Notes: generated from the letters alone by a model not told the origin. Counted from the first letter of the stretch, positions 10,059 to 21,593 are shown. The stretch: 64,000 nt of DNA from Rahnella aquatilis CIP 78.65 = ATCC 33071 (GCF_000241955.1 NC_016818.1:4650001-4714000), one strand, 5' to 3'. Numbers and translations: made by a program.

Positions 10059-11549
10059 ATGTTAAGTTCCACCTCACTGTATGCAGCGATTGATCTGGGC
10101 TCTAACAGCTTTCACATGCTGGTTGTTCGTGAGGTGGCAGGCAGTATCCAGACCCTCGCCAGAATTAAGCGCAAAGTGCGACTGGCTGCCGGTCTGGATA
10201 AACAAAACCTGCTTTCTCAGGAAGCGATGCAGCGTGGCTGGCAATGCCTGAAGCTGTTTTCTGAAAGATTGCAGGATATCCCGCGTGATCAGATCCGCGT
10301 CGTTGCCACCGCAACGTTGCGACTGGCCAGCAATGCCGACGAGTTTCTGGGCAAAGCGCAGGAAATCCTCGGCTGTCCGATTCAGGTCATTACCGGTGAA
10401 GAAGAAGCGCGTCTGATTTATCACGGCGTTGCCCACACCACGGGCGGGCCGGATAAACGGCTGGTCGTCGATATAGGCGGCGGCAGCACAGAACTGGTGA
10501 CCGGCATTGGGGCTCAGGCCACCACGCTTTACAGCCTTTCTATGGGCTGCGTCACCTGGCTGGAGCGCTATTTTGCGGATCGAAATCTGGCAAAAGAAAA
10601 CTTCGATCAGGCTGAACAGGCTGCGACCGACATGATCCTGCCTGTGGCACCGGAGCTGATTGCCAATGGCTGGCAGATTTGTGTCGGCGCATCGGGTACC
10701 GTGCAGGCCTTGCAGGAAATCATGGTTGCTCAGGGCATGGATGAACGCATCACGCTGCCTAAACTTCAGCAGCTCAAACAGCGTGCTATTCAGTGCGGCA
10801 AGCTGGAAGAGCTGGAGATTGAAGGACTTACCCTCGAACGTGCGCTGGTTTTCCCGAGCGGACTGTCAATTCTGATCGCCATTTTCAAAACGCTGAACAT
10901 CGAAATGATGACACTGGCGGGTGGCGCGCTGCGTGAGGGGCTGGTTTACGGCATGCTGCATTTGCCAATTGAGCAGGATATCCGCCAGCGTACGCTGCGA
11001 AATCTGCAACGCCGTTACCTGCTGGATAACGAGCAGGCCGAACGTGTGGCGCAACTGGCCGAGAACTTTTCGCTGCAGGTAGCTCAGGAATGGAAGCTGG
11101 ATGCCCGTGCCCGTGAACTGCTTAACAGTGCCTGCCTGATCCACGAAATTGGTCTGAGTGTCGATTTCAAGAAAGCACCACATCACGCAGCCTATCTGAT
11201 CCGTCATCTGGATTTACCGGGTTTCACGCCGGCACAGAAAAAACTGCTGGCGACGTTACTGCAAAACCAGAACAACACGCTTGATTTACCCTTGCTCAAT
11301 GAGCAAAACGCCGTGCCGCCGCGTCAGGCGCAACGTCTTTGTCGTATTCTGCGTCTGGCAATCATATTTGCCAGCCGTCGACGCGACGACACATTGCCTG
11401 CAGTGCGTTTACGTGCCAACGATGATGAACTGAGTGTGATTGTGCCGCAGGGCTGGCTGGAACAGCATCCTCTGCGCGCTGAAGAGTTAGAACAGGAAAG
11501 CCACTGGCAAAGTTATGTCCACTGGCCACTGTTTGTCGAAGAACAGTGA
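10059..11549 (+). CDS. gppA: guanosine-5'-triphosphate,3'-diphosphate pyrophosphatase
   Basis: Converts pppGpp to ppGpp in the stringent response and also has exopolyphosphatase activity. The protein is 496 residues (E. coli 494). The actin-like ASKHA fold motifs are visible: [14 protein letters not shown] near the start, [11 protein letters not shown] at about residue 139, and a C-terminal HD-like helical domain containing LIHEIG. It lies 6 nt after rhlB, so both are probably co-transcribed, and before a shared terminator with rep. Confidence 0.95.
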   Translation: MLSSTSLYAAIDLGSNSFHMLVVREVAGSIQTLARIKRKVRLAAGLDKQNLLSQEAMQRGWQCLKLFSERLQDIPRDQIRVVATATLRLASNADEFLGKAQEILGCPIQVITGEEEARLIYHGVAHTTGGPDKRLVVDIGGGSTELVTGIGAQATTLYSLSMGCVTWLERYFADRNLAKENFDQAEQAATDMILPVAPELIANGWQICVGASGTVQALQEIMVAQGMDERITLPKLQQLKQRAIQCGKLEELEIEGLTLERALVFPSGLSILIAIFKTLNIEMMTLAGGALREGLVYGMLHLPIEQDIRQRTLRNLQRRYLLDNEQAERVAQLAENFSLQVAQEWKLDARARELLNSACLIHEIGLSVDFKKAPHHAAYLIRHLDLPGFTPAQKKLLATLLQNQNNTLDLPLLNEQNAVPPRQAQRLCRILRLAIIFASRRRDDTLPAVRLRANDDELSVIVPQGWLEQHPLRAEELEQESHWQSYVHWPLFVEEQ

Positions 11550-11582
11550 TAAGCAACTGTAAACCGTTATCACGAAAAAATG

Positions 11583-11619
11583 AAAAGCAGAGACCTGATT
11601 AATCAGCCTCTGCTTTTTT
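11583..11619. terminator. bidirectional terminator between gppA and rep
   Basis: Stem GCAGAG / CTCTGC with a loop of about 15 nt, flanked by AAAA on the left and TTTTTT on the right. It can serve the rightward rhlB-gppA transcript and the leftward rep transcript, which converge here. Confidence 0.8.
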
Positions 11620-11638
11620 AATGGCTCATGTTTAATAG

Positions 11639-13663
11639 CTAATTGCCGCCTTTCGCTTTCGCCAGTTGCTCGCGGATTTTCTCCAGATGGCTTTGCCCTT
11701 TTACCATGCGTTCCTGTGCGCTCACCACTTTACGTTCGCTTTCCCAGGCCAGATCATCCTGCGGTAATTCCAGCAGGAAGCGGCTCGGTTCAGGACGGAT
11801 CAGTTCGCCGTACTGACGCCGCTCGCGGCAGAGTGTAAACGTCAGCTCTTTCTGTGCCCGGGTGATACCCACATACGCCAGACGCCGTTCTTCATCCACG
11901 TTGTCTTCATCGATGCTGCTCTGATGCGGCAACAGACCTTCTTCCATGCCAACCAGATACACATACGGGAACTCCAGCCCCTTCGAGGCATGCAGCGTCA
12001 TCAGTTGAACCTGGTCCAGTTCTTCGTCGTTTTCGCCGCGTTCCATCATGTCACGCAGCGTGAAGCGGGTGACCACCTGAGTGAGCGTCATGGGTTCATC
12101 CAGATCGGTACCTTCCAGCATTTCCGTCATCCAGCTGAACAGCTGATTGACGTTTTTCATGCGCATTTCAGCAGCTTTCGGGCTCGGAGAGGTTTCAAAC
12201 AACCAGCTTTCGTAATCGACGCCGTGAATCAAATCCCGCACCGCTGCAACCGGTTCACGTTCAGCCAGCGCTGAAATATTACCCATCCAGTGCGTGAAAC
12301 GTTGCAGGGATTCCAGTCCGCGCCCGGTCAGATACTGGCTCAGTCCCATATCAAAACTGGCTTTGAACAGCCCTTTATTGCGCTGATTCGCCCACTCGCC
12401 CAGTTTCTGCAAGGTGGCGGCACCGATTTCACGACGCGGCGTGTTAACGATGCGCAGGAAAGCGCTGTCGTCATCCGGGTTAGTCAGCACACGCAGATAG
12501 GCCAGCAGGTCTTTAATTTCGGGGCGGGAAAAGAATGATGTTCCGCCGGAAATCCGGTACGGAATGCGGTTCTGCATCAGCATTTTTTCGAACAAACGTG
12601 ACTGGTGGTTACCGCGGTAAAGAATTGCGTAATCGCCGTAAGCGGTTTTATTGATGAAGTGATGGGCAATCAGTTCACCGACCACCCGCTCGGATTCATG
12701 ATCTTCATTGTTCGCCGTCACGACCTTCAGCGATTCCCCGTAAGCCAGTTCAGAGAACAAACGCTTCTCGAACACATGCGGGTTATTGGCAATCAGGATG
12801 TTGGCGGCTTTCAGAATACGCTGGGTGGATCGGTAGTTCTGCTCCAGCTTGATGACCTGTAACTGCGGGAAGTCTTCTTTCAGCAGCACCAGATTTTGTG
12901 GCCGTGCGCCACGCCAGGAGTAAATCGACTGGTCATCGTCGCCCACCACGGTGAAACGCGCGCGGTTACCGACCAGAAGTTTCACCATCATGTACTGGCT
13001 GGTGTTAGTGTCCTGATATTCATCAACCAGCAGATAACGCAATTTGTTCTGCCAGCGTTCACGCACTTCTTCATTACTTTGCAGCAGCAACGTCGGCAAC
13101 AGGATCAGGTCATCGAAATCGAGAATATTACACGCGCGCATATGGTCATGATAAAGGCTGTAGCAGTGCGCGAAGATTTGATCGCGTTCTGATCGCGCCA
13201 GACCGGCGGCATGGGCAGGATCAACCAGATCGTTTTTCCAGTTTGAGATCGTCGATATCAACTGCTGCAATAATGTCTTGTCGTTCTCCAGCCATTTTTC
13301 GCTCAGCTCTTTAAGCAGCGCCAGCTGATCCTGATCGTCAAATAAAGAGAAGTTGGATTTCATGCCCAGCGCGGCAAATTCACGTTTGATGATTTCCAGC
13401 CCGAGCGTATGAAATGTGGCGATCAGCAAGCCCCGCGCCTCTTTTCGCCCGAGAGTTTGCCCGACACGCTCTTTCATTTCGCGCGCCGCTTTATTGGTAA
13501 AGGTTACCGCCGCAATGTGGCGCGCCTGATAGCCACATTCACGGATCAGGTGTGCGATTTTATTGGTAATCACCCTGGTTTTGCCGGAACCGGCCCCCGC
13601 CAGAACCAGGCAGGGTCCGGTGACGAATTCGACGGCATGTTGTTGGCTGGGGTTTAATCGCAT
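11639..13663 (-). CDS. rep: ATP-dependent DNA helicase Rep
   Basis: 3'-5' superfamily 1A helicase that helps replication forks pass protein roadblocks. The protein is 674 residues (E. coli 673). Motifs: Walker [10 protein letters not shown] near residue 22, VAFTNKAA-type motif Ia ([12 protein letters not shown]), [10 protein letters not shown] (II), [13 protein letters not shown] (III), QNYRS (IV), [15 protein letters not shown] and VGITRA (VI). I start at the ATG that gives MRLNPSQQ, matching E. coli Rep; an in-frame GTG 18 nt upstream is possible. The lysine-rich tail is variable in the family. Confidence 0.97.
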   Translation of the reverse strand: MRLNPSQQHAVEFVTGPCLVLAGAGSGKTRVITNKIAHLIRECGYQARHIAAVTFTNKAAREMKERVGQTLGRKEARGLLIATFHTLGLEIIKREFAALGMKSNFSLFDDQDQLALLKELSEKWLENDKTLLQQLISTISNWKNDLVDPAHAAGLARSERDQIFAHCYSLYHDHMRACNILDFDDLILLPTLLLQSNEEVRERWQNKLRYLLVDEYQDTNTSQYMMVKLLVGNRARFTVVGDDDQSIYSWRGARPQNLVLLKEDFPQLQVIKLEQNYRSTQRILKAANILIANNPHVFEKRLFSELAYGESLKVVTANNEDHESERVVGELIAHHFINKTAYGDYAILYRGNHQSRLFEKMLMQNRIPYRISGGTSFFSRPEIKDLLAYLRVLTNPDDDSAFLRIVNTPRREIGAATLQKLGEWANQRNKGLFKASFDMGLSQYLTGRGLESLQRFTHWMGNISALAEREPVAAVRDLIHGVDYESWLFETSPSPKAAEMRMKNVNQLFSWMTEMLEGTDLDEPMTLTQVVTRFTLRDMMERGENDEELDQVQLMTLHASKGLEFPYVYLVGMEEGLLPHQSSIDEDNVDEERRLAYVGITRAQKELTFTLCRERRQYGELIRPEPSRFLLELPQDDLAWESERKVVSAQERMVKGQSHLEKIREQLAKAKGGN

Positions 13664-13700
13664 GGCGTATTTTTTGCTCACCTGATGGACAAGGACGGCG

Positions 13701-13709
13701 ATTGTAGCA
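13701..13709 (-). promoter_or_regulatory. extended -10 promoter candidate for rep
   Basis: Leftward TGC-TACAAT is an extended -10 element about 40 nt upstream of the rep start. No good -35 hexamer lies at 16-18 nt, which is usual for extended -10 promoters. Confidence 0.5.
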
Positions 13710-13839
13710 GAAACGTCGGCTGAGATTGACTGGCTTTACCGTGCAATTTGTTATCCCGGAACACAGGCCGGATTCCACTCAGGTGGTTGCAGATGTTACA
13801 TTACCCGCCTGGAAACACTCTCGCAAAAAAGGTCTTATC

Positions 13840-14121
13840 ATGGCAAAAACTGCCGCAGCAATGCACATCCTGGTAAAGGAAGAAGCACAGGCGCTTGATC
13901 TTCTGGAACAACTGAAGAACGGTGGCGATTTTGAGAAGCTGGCTAAAAAGCACTCTACCTGCCCGTCAGGGAAGAAAGGTGGCCATTTAGGTGAATTCAA
14001 GCAAGGTGCCATGGTGCCGGCTTTCGATAAAGTGGTTTTCTCTGCACCCCTGATCGAGCCACAGGGCCCGTTGCACACTCAGTTCGGTTACCACATCATT
14101 AAGATTTTGTACCGCAACTAA
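13840..14121 (+). CDS. ppiC: peptidyl-prolyl cis-trans isomerase C (parvulin)
   Basis: Small single-domain cytoplasmic parvulin, 93 residues exactly as in E. coli. Motifs are HILVKEE at the N-terminus, [19 protein letters not shown] and the C-terminal [14 protein letters not shown] start at MAKTAAAMH because it aligns with the family; a longer open frame reaches 114 nt upstream but would add residues not found in parvulins. It is transcribed toward ilvC with a terminator and an ERIC element between them. Confidence 0.96.
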   Translation: MAKTAAAMHILVKEEAQALDLLEQLKNGGDFEKLAKKHSTCPSGKKGGHLGEFKQGAMVPAFDKVVFSAPLIEPQGPLHTQFGYHIIKILYRN

Positions 14122-14146
14122 GTTCTGCTTCAGCCAGAACCAAAAG

Positions 14147-14179
14147 AAAGGGCACCGCATTTTCATGCAGTGCCCTTTT
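14147..14179 (+). terminator. terminator of ppiC
   Basis: A 9-bp perfect stem AAAGGGCAC / GTGCCCTTT encloses CGCATTTTCATGCA, which can pair further (GCAT/ATGC), and ends in TTTT. Confidence 0.85.
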
Positions 14180-14194
14180 GTGTATTTCCTGGAG

Positions 14195-14314
<120 letters not shown>

Positions 14315-14315
14315 A

Positions 14316-15791
14316 TCAGCTTGCGACGGCGATGCGCTTCATATCGGTCATATAGCCACGCAGAGTGCGGCCGATTGACTCGATTGGATGGTTACGGATC
14401 GCTTCGTTAACGTCGCGCAGTTGCGCATTATCAACCTGGGTTTCAGCCACTGATTTGCCCAGATCGCCTGCCTGCAGGGTCGTCATGAACTCTTTCAGCA
14501 ACGGTACCGCAGCGTTAGCGAACAGGTAATTACCGTATTCAGCCGTATCAGAGATAACCACGTTCATTTCGTACAGACGCTTACGCGCAACGGTGTTGGC
14601 GATCAGCGGCAGTTCGTGCAGTGATTCGTAGTAGGCAGATTCTTCGATGATGCCGGAAGCCACCATGGTTTCGAAGGCCAGCTCAACGCCTGCTTTCACC
14701 ATCGCAATCATCACAACGCCGTGGTCGAAGTATTCCTGCTCGGAGATTTTACCCTCGAACTGTGGTGCGTTCTCGAACGCAGTTGCGCCCGTTTCTTCAC
14801 GCCAGGTCAGCAGTTTCTTGTCGTCATTCGCCCAGTCAGCCATCATGCCGCTGGAGAATTCACCGGAGATAATATCGTCCATGTGTTTCTGGAACAGTGG
14901 CGCCATGATCTCTTTCAGTTGTTCGGACAACGCATAAGCACGCAGTTTCGCCGGGTTGGACAGTCTGTCCATCATCAGCGTGATACCGCCTTGCTTCAGC
15001 GCTTCGGTGATGGTTTCCCAGCCGAACTGCAGCAATTTTTCTGCGTAGGCTTCATCAACACCGTCAGCAACCAGTTTGTCGAAGCACAGCAGTGAACCCG
15101 CCTGCAACATACCACACAGGATAGTCTGCTCGCCCATCAGGTCAGATTTCACTTCAGCCACGAAGGAAGACTGCAGAACGCCCGCACGGTGACCGCCGGT
15201 CGCTGCTGCCCAGGCTTTGGCAATCGCCATGCCTTCACCTTTCGGGTCGTTTTCCGGGTGAACCGCGATCAGTGTAGGTACACCGAAACCACGTTTGTAT
15301 TCTTCACGCACTTCGGTACCCGGACATTTCGGGGCAACCATCACCACGGTGATGTCTTTACGGATTTGCTCGCCCACTTCAACGATGTTGAAGCCGTGGG
15401 AATAACCCAGGGTTGCGCCATCTTTCATCAGAGGCTGAACCGCTTTCACTACAGCGCTGTGCTGTTTATCTGGCGTCAGGTTGATAACCAGATCCGCCTG
15501 GGGGATCAGTTCTTCATATGTGCCAACTTTAAAGCCGTTTTCGGTCGCTTTTCGCCAAGAAGCACGCTTTTCAGCAATGGCTTCTGCACGCAGGGTGTAG
15601 GACACATCCAGACCGGAATCACGCATGTTCAGACCCTGGTTCAGGCCCTGTGCACCACAGCCTACAATCACCACTTTTTTACCTTTGAGGTAGCTGGCTT
15701 CGTCCGCGAATTCATCGCGACCCATGAAGCGGCATTTGCCCAGTTGTGCCAGCTGCTGACGCAGGTTCAGTGTGTTGAAATAGTTAGCCAT
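14316..15791 (-). CDS. ilvC: ketol-acid reductoisomerase (NADP+), class II
   Basis: Second common enzyme of valine and isoleucine synthesis: it isomerises and reduces acetolactate or acetohydroxybutyrate. The protein is 491 residues, the long class II form typical of enterobacteria, with a duplicated knotted C-terminal domain. The N-terminal Rossmann segment is [16 protein letters not shown]. The start is preceded by CGGAGCAAG. It is divergent from its activator gene ilvY, as in E. coli. Confidence 0.98.
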   Translation of the reverse strand: MANYFNTLNLRQQLAQLGKCRFMGRDEFADEASYLKGKKVVIVGCGAQGLNQGLNMRDSGLDVSYTLRAEAIAEKRASWRKATENGFKVGTYEELIPQADLVINLTPDKQHSAVVKAVQPLMKDGATLGYSHGFNIVEVGEQIRKDITVVMVAPKCPGTEVREEYKRGFGVPTLIAVHPENDPKGEGMAIAKAWAAATGGHRAGVLQSSFVAEVKSDLMGEQTILCGMLQAGSLLCFDKLVADGVDEAYAEKLLQFGWETITEALKQGGITLMMDRLSNPAKLRAYALSEQLKEIMAPLFQKHMDDIISGEFSSGMMADWANDDKKLLTWREETGATAFENAPQFEGKISEQEYFDHGVVMIAMVKAGVELAFETMVASGIIEESAYYESLHELPLIANTVARKRLYEMNVVISDTAEYGNYLFANAAVPLLKEFMTTLQAGDLGKSVAETQVDNAQLRDVNEAIRNHPIESIGRTLRGYMTDMKRIAVAS

Positions 15792-15977
15792 GTCTTGCTC
15801 CGTTCTATCGAGGTAAGTGCTGTTATTTTTTGTTTCACCGGTGAACCGGTGAACGCCGTGAATTCACTATATGTCATGCGACACATTGCTTAAATTGATA
15901 TATTACGAAGATGATGTTGCAGATTCTGCAATATACTTCGTTTGATTCCTGTGAAACTAAAAAGCCGGGTATTCGAT
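15792..15977. promoter_or_regulatory. ilvC-ilvY divergent control region
   Basis: A 186-nt divergent gap. It holds a perfect inverted repeat TTGCAGA-T-TCTGCAA (15917-15931) suited to a LysR-type dimer, taken as the IlvY operator. A leftward TATAGT hexamer (about 15870-15875) with weak TTTAAG 17 nt upstream is a plausible ilvC promoter needing activation. In E. coli IlvY bound to acetolactate or acetohydroxybutyrate activates ilvC from this position; the transfer here is inferred from layout. Confidence 0.65.
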
Positions 15978-16859
15978 ATGGACTTACGTGATCTGAAACT
16001 GTTTTTACATCTGGCGGAAAGCCGCCATTTTGGCCGTTCGTCAAAGGCGATGCATGTCAGCCCGTCCACATTGTCACGCCAGATCCAGCGGCTGGAAGAA
16101 GAACTCGGCCAGCCGTTATTTCAGCGTGATAACCGCACCGTGCAACTGACCAGTGCAGGTGAACAACTCAAAAACTTTGCTCAGCAAACGCTGCTGCATT
16201 ATCAGCAACTGCGCAGCGGGCTGGATCAGCATGGCCCGACACTGAGCGGCGAATTGCGACTTTTTTGCTCGGTAACCGCTGCCTACAGCCATTTGCCGCC
16301 GATCCTTGACCGTTTCCGTGCACAGCATCCGCTGGTAGAAATCAAACTCACCACCGGTGATGCCGCAGATGCGGTTGAAAAAGTCCAGTCCACCGAAGCG
16401 GATCTGGGGATCGCTGGTCGTCCGGAAAGTTTGCCGGGCAGTGTCGATTTCACACAGATCGGCGAAATTCCGATGATCCTGATTTCCCCTTCCCTGCCTT
16501 GCGCCGTTCGCACGCAAGTCAGCGAACCGCATCCGGACTGGTCACAAATTCCGTTCATCCTGCCGGAGCATGGCCCGGCGCGAAAACGCATCGACGTCTG
16601 GTTTAAACGCAACCGACTGAGCAATCCGCTGATTTATGCCACGGTGTCCGGCCATGAAGCCATTGTGTCGATGGTCGCGCTTGGTTGCGGCATCGCGCTG
16701 ATCCCGTCCGTGGTGGTCGATAACAGCCCGGAACCGGTGCGCAACCGTATTTCTGTTCTGGATAACGTCACGCTCGGCGCGCCGCTGGAGCTGGGCGTCT
16801 GCGTGCAGAAAAAACGCCTGAACGAACCCCTGATCGACGCGTTCTGGCAGTTGCTCTGA
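15978..16859 (+). CDS. ilvY: LysR-type activator of ilvC
   Basis: LysR-family regulator, 293 residues. The N-terminal helix-turn-helix reads LAESRHFGRSSKAMHVSPST and the effector domain follows from about residue 90. I start at MDLRDLK, the E. coli N-terminus; the longer frame begins with TTG and adds 12 unconserved residues. Its place opposite ilvC and the strong similarity to E. coli IlvY through CSVTAAYSHLPPILDRFRA support the name. Confidence 0.95.
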   Translation: MDLRDLKLFLHLAESRHFGRSSKAMHVSPSTLSRQIQRLEEELGQPLFQRDNRTVQLTSAGEQLKNFAQQTLLHYQQLRSGLDQHGPTLSGELRLFCSVTAAYSHLPPILDRFRAQHPLVEIKLTTGDAADAVEKVQSTEADLGIAGRPESLPGSVDFTQIGEIPMILISPSLPCAVRTQVSEPHPDWSQIPFILPEHGPARKRIDVWFKRNRLSNPLIYATVSGHEAIVSMVALGCGIALIPSVVVDNSPEPVRNRISVLDNVTLGAPLELGVCVQKKRLNEPLIDAFWQLL

Positions 16860-16872
16860 ACATTTACAGAAT

Positions 16873-16899
16873 AAAAAAGGGGCACTTTTCAGATGCCCC
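16873..16899 (-). terminator. terminator of the ilv operon (downstream of ilvA)
   Basis: Stem GGGGCA / TGCCCC, read leftward, is followed by six T residues. It lies between the converging ilvY and ilvA; rightward the T run is shorter and displaced, so it mainly serves ilvA. Confidence 0.8.
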
Positions 16900-16908
16900 G
16901 TTGAGTTT

Positions 16909-18453
16909 TTAGCCCGCCAGGAAGAAGCGGAACGCCGGATTATCACTTTCGTTGTGACAGTCATAACCCAGCGCCGACAGGTTCTTCTCGAACTCCGGCT
17001 CTTCTTCGTTCAGCTCAAAGGCCGCCAGCACACGGCCAAAATCGGTGCCGTGGCTACGGTAATGGAACAACGATATATTCCAGTGCGTACCCAGCGTGTG
17101 CAGGAATTTCAGCAACGCGCCCGGCGATTCCGGGAATTCAAAGCTGTAAAGCCGCTCGCGCAGAGGCTTGGTCGGACGCCCGCCCACCATGTAACGCACG
17201 TGAAGTTTTGCCATTTCATCGTCGGACAAATCCACGACCTGATAACCGTCATGATTGAGTTCCGCGATAATCTCCTGACGTTCCGCATGGCCGCGTGTCA
17301 GACGTACGCCGACAAATATGCAGGCGTTGTCCGCATCGGCATAACGGTAGTTAAACTCCGTCACCGAACGGCCACCCAGCAACTGACAGAATTTCAGGAA
17401 GCTGCCTTTACGCTCAGGTATGGTCACCGCCAGCAGTGCTTCGCGTTGCTCGCCCAGCTCGCAGCGTTCTGACACATAACGCAGGCCGTGGAAATTGACG
17501 TTCGCGCCGGAAAGCACATGCGCCAGACGTTCACCCTGAATGTTGTGCTGCTGCACGTATTTTTTCAGCCCCGCCAGCGCCAGCGCACCGGAAGGTTCCG
17601 CAATCGCGCGCACATCTTCGAACAAATCTTTCACTGCCGCACAAATGGAATCGCTGTCAACGGTGATGACGTCATCAAGATATTCGCGACACAAACGGAA
17701 CGTTTCGTTGCCGATACGTTTCACTGCCACGCCTTCCGCAAACAAACCCACACGCGCCAGATCCACCGGTTCACCGGCATCCATTGCCGCGCGCAGGCAG
17801 GCAGAATCTTCAGCTTCGACGCCGATGACCTGAATCTGTGGCATCAATTGTTTGATCAGTACGGCGACACCGGCGGCCAGACCACCTCCGCCGACAGGCA
17901 CGAATACGCGGTCGAGATGCGCATCCTGTTGCAGCAGTTCCATCGCCAGCGTGCCCTGTCCGGCGATCACCGCCGGATGGTCGAACGGGGGCACAAACGT
18001 CATGCCCTGTTCCTGCGACAGCGTGATCGCTTTGGCTTTCGCCTCATCGAAATTGGCACCATGCAGCAAAATTTCGCCGCCAAAGTTACGCACGGCATCC
18101 ACTTTGATATCCGCGGTGGCAACCGGCATCACAATCAGCGATTTGATGCCTTTTTTGGTCGCCGACAATGCAACACCCTGCGCGTGATTTCCCGCAGACG
18201 CGGTGATGACACCACGCGCAGCCTGTTCTTCCGTCAGGCTGGCGATCATCGAATAGGCGCCGCGCAGTTTAAAACTGTGAACGGCCTGGCGATCCTCCCT
18301 CTTCACCAGAATGGTGTTACCCAACCGGGAAGAGATCTTTTCCATGACCTGCAAAGGCGTCACCTGAGCGACTTCATAAACCGGCGCACGCAGCACGGCA
18401 CGCAGATATTCTGCGCCGCACGGCTGGTCGGGTAGAGGTTGTGATACCGCCAT
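16909..18453 (-). CDS. ilvA: threonine ammonia-lyase (threonine deaminase), biosynthetic
   Basis: PLP enzyme converting threonine to 2-oxobutanoate, the committed step to isoleucine and feedback-inhibited by it. The protein is 514 residues, the family length. The PLP lysine is Lys62 in HSFKLRGAYSM; the glycine loop is VGGGGLAAG. Two C-terminal ACT-like regulatory domains follow after about residue 330 (ERKGSFLKFCQLL and ESPGALLKFLHTL). It starts 5 nt after the ilvD stop, last gene of the operon. Confidence 0.98.
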   Translation of the reverse strand: MAVSQPLPDQPCGAEYLRAVLRAPVYEVAQVTPLQVMEKISSRLGNTILVKREDRQAVHSFKLRGAYSMIASLTEEQAARGVITASAGNHAQGVALSATKKGIKSLIVMPVATADIKVDAVRNFGGEILLHGANFDEAKAKAITLSQEQGMTFVPPFDHPAVIAGQGTLAMELLQQDAHLDRVFVPVGGGGLAAGVAVLIKQLMPQIQVIGVEAEDSACLRAAMDAGEPVDLARVGLFAEGVAVKRIGNETFRLCREYLDDVITVDSDSICAAVKDLFEDVRAIAEPSGALALAGLKKYVQQHNIQGERLAHVLSGANVNFHGLRYVSERCELGEQREALLAVTIPERKGSFLKFCQLLGGRSVTEFNYRYADADNACIFVGVRLTRGHAERQEIIAELNHDGYQVVDLSDDEMAKLHVRYMVGGRPTKPLRERLYSFEFPESPGALLKFLHTLGTHWNISLFHYRSHGTDFGRVLAAFELNEEEPEFEKNLSALGYDCHNESDNPAFRFFLAG

Positions 18454-18458
18454 GACTG

Positions 18459-20309
18459 TCAGCCTCCCAGCTTAGACTTGTCGCGTACTGCGCCTTTGTC
18501 CGCGCTGGTTGCCAGCAATGCGTAAGCACGCAGCGCAAGGGAGACCACTCGTTCACGGTTTTTCGGCGTCCAGGCTTTGTCGCCGCGGGCCAGTTCAGCT
18601 TCGTGACGCGCCGCCAGTTCTGCCGCGGGCACATCCAGCACCATTTTGCGGTTTGGAATATCGATGTCGATGATGTCGCCATCTTCCACCAGCGCAATCA
18701 AACCGCCGCTGCCCGCTTCCGGAGAAACGTGGCCGATGGACAGACCGGAAGTCCCGCCGGAGAAGCGGCCGTCAGTGATCAGCGCACACTCTTTGCCGAG
18801 ACCCATGGATTTCAGATAGGTGGTCGGATACAGCATTTCCTGCATGCCCGGCCCGCCTTTTGGCCCTTCGTAACGGATAACCACAACGTCGCCGGAAACC
18901 ACTTTGCCGCCGAGGATCGCGGAAACGGCATCATCCTGGCTTTCGTACACTTTGGCCGGACCCCGGAAGGTCAGGTTGGATTCATCCACGCCTGCGGTTT
19001 TCACGATGCTGCCCGCTTGCGCGATGTTGCCGTAAAGCACGGCCAGACCGCCGTCTTTGCTAAACGCATGTTCCAGTGAACGGATACAGCCGTCGGCACG
19101 GTCATCATCGAGCGTGTCCCAGCGGCAATCTTGTGAAAATGCCTGGGTGGTACGGATACCCGCCGGACCGGCGCGGAACATTTTTTTCACCGCTTCGTCT
19201 TTGGTCAGCATGATGTCGTACTGATCCAGCGTCTGGTTCAGGGTCAGGCCGAGAATGTTTTTCACGTCGCGGTTCAGGAGGTTCGCGCGGTCCAGTTCGC
19301 CCAAAATGGCCAGAACGCCACCGGCACGGTGCACGTCTTCCATGTGATATTTCTGGGTACTTGGCGCGACTTTACACAGGTGCGGCACTTTGCGTGACAG
19401 ACGGTCGATATCGGTCATGTCGAATTCGATTTCGCCTTCCTGCGCCGCAGCCAGCAGGTGCAGAACGGTGTTGGTCGAGCCGCCCATGGCGATATCCAGC
19501 GTCATGGCATTTTCGAATGCGGCTTTGCTGGCGATGCTGCGCGGTAAGGCGCTGGCGTCGTCCTGCTCGTAATAACGTTTGGTCAGCTCAACGATGCGAC
19601 GACCGGCGTTCAGGAACAGGTCTTTACGGTCAGCGTGAGTCGCCAGCAATGAACCGTTACCCGGCTGAGAAAGCCCCAACGCTTCAGTCAGACAGTTCAT
19701 CGAGTTGGCGGTGAACATCCCGGAACAGGAACCGCAGGTCGGACAGGCAGAACGTTCGATTTGTTCGCTGTCGGCATCGCTGACGTTCGGGTTTGCGCCC
19801 TGAATCATCGCATCGACCAGGTCGAGTTTGATGATTTTGTCAGACAGTTTAGTTTTACCGGCTTCCATCGGGCCGCCGGAAACGAAGATCACCGGAATGT
19901 TCAGGCGCAGTGACGCCATCAGCATGCCCGGGGTGATTTTGTCGCAGTTGGAGATACACACCATGGCATCGGCGCAGTGTGCGTTCACCATGTATTCCAC
20001 GGAGTCTGCGATCAGCTCGCGTGAAGGCAGTGAATACAACATGCCGCCATGACCCATGGCGATCCCGTCATCCACGGCGATGGTGTTGAATTCTTTCGCC
20101 ACGCCGCCGGACGCTTCGATTTGTTCGGCAACCAGCTTACCCAGATCGCGCAGGTGCACGTGACCCGGCACGAACTGGGTAAATGAGTTAACGACAGCAA
20201 TAATAGGCTTACCGAAATCGTTATCGGTCATGCCGGTGGCGCGCCATAATGCGCGGGCGCCAGCCATGTTACGGCCGTGCGTCGTGGTGTGGGAACGGTA
20301 CTTAGGCAT
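18459..20309 (-). CDS. ilvD: dihydroxy-acid dehydratase
   Basis: Iron-sulfur dehydratase making the 2-oxo acid precursors of valine and isoleucine. The protein is 616 residues as in E. coli. Cluster-binding cysteines are in SNCDKITPG and the [10 protein letters not shown] segment; the C-terminal [20 protein letters not shown] is diagnostic. I start at [10 protein letters not shown], preceded by GGAG at about -12; the longer frame adds seven unconserved residues. Confidence 0.98.
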   Translation of the reverse strand: MPKYRSHTTTHGRNMAGARALWRATGMTDNDFGKPIIAVVNSFTQFVPGHVHLRDLGKLVAEQIEASGGVAKEFNTIAVDDGIAMGHGGMLYSLPSRELIADSVEYMVNAHCADAMVCISNCDKITPGMLMASLRLNIPVIFVSGGPMEAGKTKLSDKIIKLDLVDAMIQGANPNVSDADSEQIERSACPTCGSCSGMFTANSMNCLTEALGLSQPGNGSLLATHADRKDLFLNAGRRIVELTKRYYEQDDASALPRSIASKAAFENAMTLDIAMGGSTNTVLHLLAAAQEGEIEFDMTDIDRLSRKVPHLCKVAPSTQKYHMEDVHRAGGVLAILGELDRANLLNRDVKNILGLTLNQTLDQYDIMLTKDEAVKKMFRAGPAGIRTTQAFSQDCRWDTLDDDRADGCIRSLEHAFSKDGGLAVLYGNIAQAGSIVKTAGVDESNLTFRGPAKVYESQDDAVSAILGGKVVSGDVVVIRYEGPKGGPGMQEMLYPTTYLKSMGLGKECALITDGRFSGGTSGLSIGHVSPEAGSGGLIALVEDGDIIDIDIPNRKMVLDVPAAELAARHEAELARGDKAWTPKNRERVVSLALRAYALLATSADKGAVRDKSKLGG

Positions 20310-20382
20310 GCTCTGTTCACTCCAAATCATTTCTGTTTAGCAGGCAGCGATATCGCTACCTGCGCAATTCTTATTCTTTTGA

Positions 20383-21312
20383 TTATTGAGGATTAATGGG
20401 ATCCAGCCAACCCCATTTATCTTCGGTTTTGCCGGTGAACAGGCCGAAGAACGCATCCTGAATTTGTTTGGTCACCGGACCTCGTTTGCCGATGCCGACC
20501 TGAATGCCGTCAACGCTGCGCACCGGGGTGATTTCTGCGGCAGTACCAGACATGAAGACTTCGTCTGCCAGATACAGGGATTCACGGGACAGAACTTGTT
20601 CGCGCACTTCCAGACCCATGTCTTTCGCCAGTTTAATAATAGCGTCACGGGTGATACCTGGCAGGGCTGAAGAGGTAAATGGCGGCGTGAACAGAATGCC
20701 CTCTTTCACTTCAAACAGGTTTTCGCCTGCGCCTTCAGATACATAACCATGAACGTCCAGCGCGATACCTTCCTGATAACCGTGACGGCGCGCTTCGCTG
20801 CCAACCAGTAATGAGGACAGGTAGTTACCCCCGGCTTTCGCGGCCGTTGGAATGGTGTTGGCGGCAACGCGGTTCCAGGAAGACACCATCGCGTCGATAC
20901 CCTGCTCCAGCGCTTCTTCACCCAGATATGCGCCCCACGGGAAGGCGGCGATGATGACGTCAGTTTCATAGCCCTCCGGCGGGTTAACGCCCATTCCCAC
21001 ATCGCCAACAAATACCAGCGGACGGATATACGCGCTGACCAGATTGTTTTTACGCAGGGTTTCTCGGCAAGCTTCCATCAGCTCATCCACGCTCTGGGAA
21101 ACAGGCATACGGTAAATTTTTGCGGAATCGCGCAGACGCTGCATGTGTTCACGGTGACGGAATACGACCGGGCCTTTATGGGAGTCGTAGCAACGCACGC
21201 CTTCGAAAACGGAAGTGCCGTAATGCAGTGCGTGTGACATGACATGGACTTTCGCTTCTGCCCACGGAACCATCTCGCCGTTGAACCAAATGTAATCAGC
21301 TTTCTTCGTCAT
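20383..21312 (-). CDS. ilvE: branched-chain amino acid aminotransferase
   Basis: Class IV PLP aminotransferase for the last step to isoleucine, valine and leucine. The protein is 309 residues, as in E. coli. PLP Lys159 lies in TAAKAGGNYLSS; FEGVRCYDS and the C-terminal FMSGTAAEITPV are family motifs. The upstream open frame adds 63 residues that overlap ilvM and are not part of the protein; the ATG of MTKKADYIWFNG matches the family. It follows ilvM after 17 nt. Confidence 0.98.
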   Translation of the reverse strand: MTKKADYIWFNGEMVPWAEAKVHVMSHALHYGTSVFEGVRCYDSHKGPVVFRHREHMQRLRDSAKIYRMPVSQSVDELMEACRETLRKNNLVSAYIRPLVFVGDVGMGVNPPEGYETDVIIAAFPWGAYLGEEALEQGIDAMVSSWNRVAANTIPTAAKAGGNYLSSLLVGSEARRHGYQEGIALDVHGYVSEGAGENLFEVKEGILFTPPFTSSALPGITRDAIIKLAKDMGLEVREQVLSRESLYLADEVFMSGTAAEITPVRSVDGIQVGIGKRGPVTKQIQDAFFGLFTGKTEDKWGWLDPINPQ

Positions 21313-21329
21313 TCTTCTCGTCCCTTTAC

Positions 21330-21593
21330 TCACGCATTCGCGCGTATTTGTTGTGATGTGTGTTGCTGGATCTCGACACAAGCGACATCCATAAGTTTGC
21401 GTAACTGTGAAGACAGTAAATCTACCGGCCGCTGACTGGCAACGGTCAATTCGATATTTATGTTTTCCGCATTGACCATCGGCGTCATGTTCATTGCGCA
21501 CACCTGAAAACCACGGTGACGGACAACGCGTAATACGCGCTCTAACATTTCGGGGCGGAAGCGAGCCTGAATTGAGACGTTATGTTGCATCAT
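21330..21593 (-). CDS. ilvM: acetolactate synthase II small (regulatory) subunit
   Basis: 87-residue ACT-like subunit that activates the IlvG catalytic subunit (acetohydroxyacid synthase II). The N-terminus [15 protein letters not shown] and the central [18 protein letters not shown] match E. coli IlvM. The start overlaps the ilvG stop by 4 nt, so translation is coupled. Confidence 0.96.
   Translation of the reverse strand: MMQHNVSIQARFRPEMLERVLRVVRHRGFQVCAMNMTPMVNAENINIELTVASQRPVDLLSSQLRKLMDVACVEIQQHTSQQIRANA

Noticed and set aside
15189..15893. 234-codon rightward frame opposite ilvC
   Set aside because: Antisense shadow of ilvC; no domain or ribosome-binding site that stands out.
17488..18435. 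315-codon rightward frame opposite ilvA
   Set aside because: Antisense shadow of the well conserved ilvA; His/Arg/Gln-rich composition typical of such frames and no recognisable domain.
21313..21501. N-terminal extension of IlvE by 63 codons
   Set aside because: It overlaps ilvM in another frame and is absent from the family.
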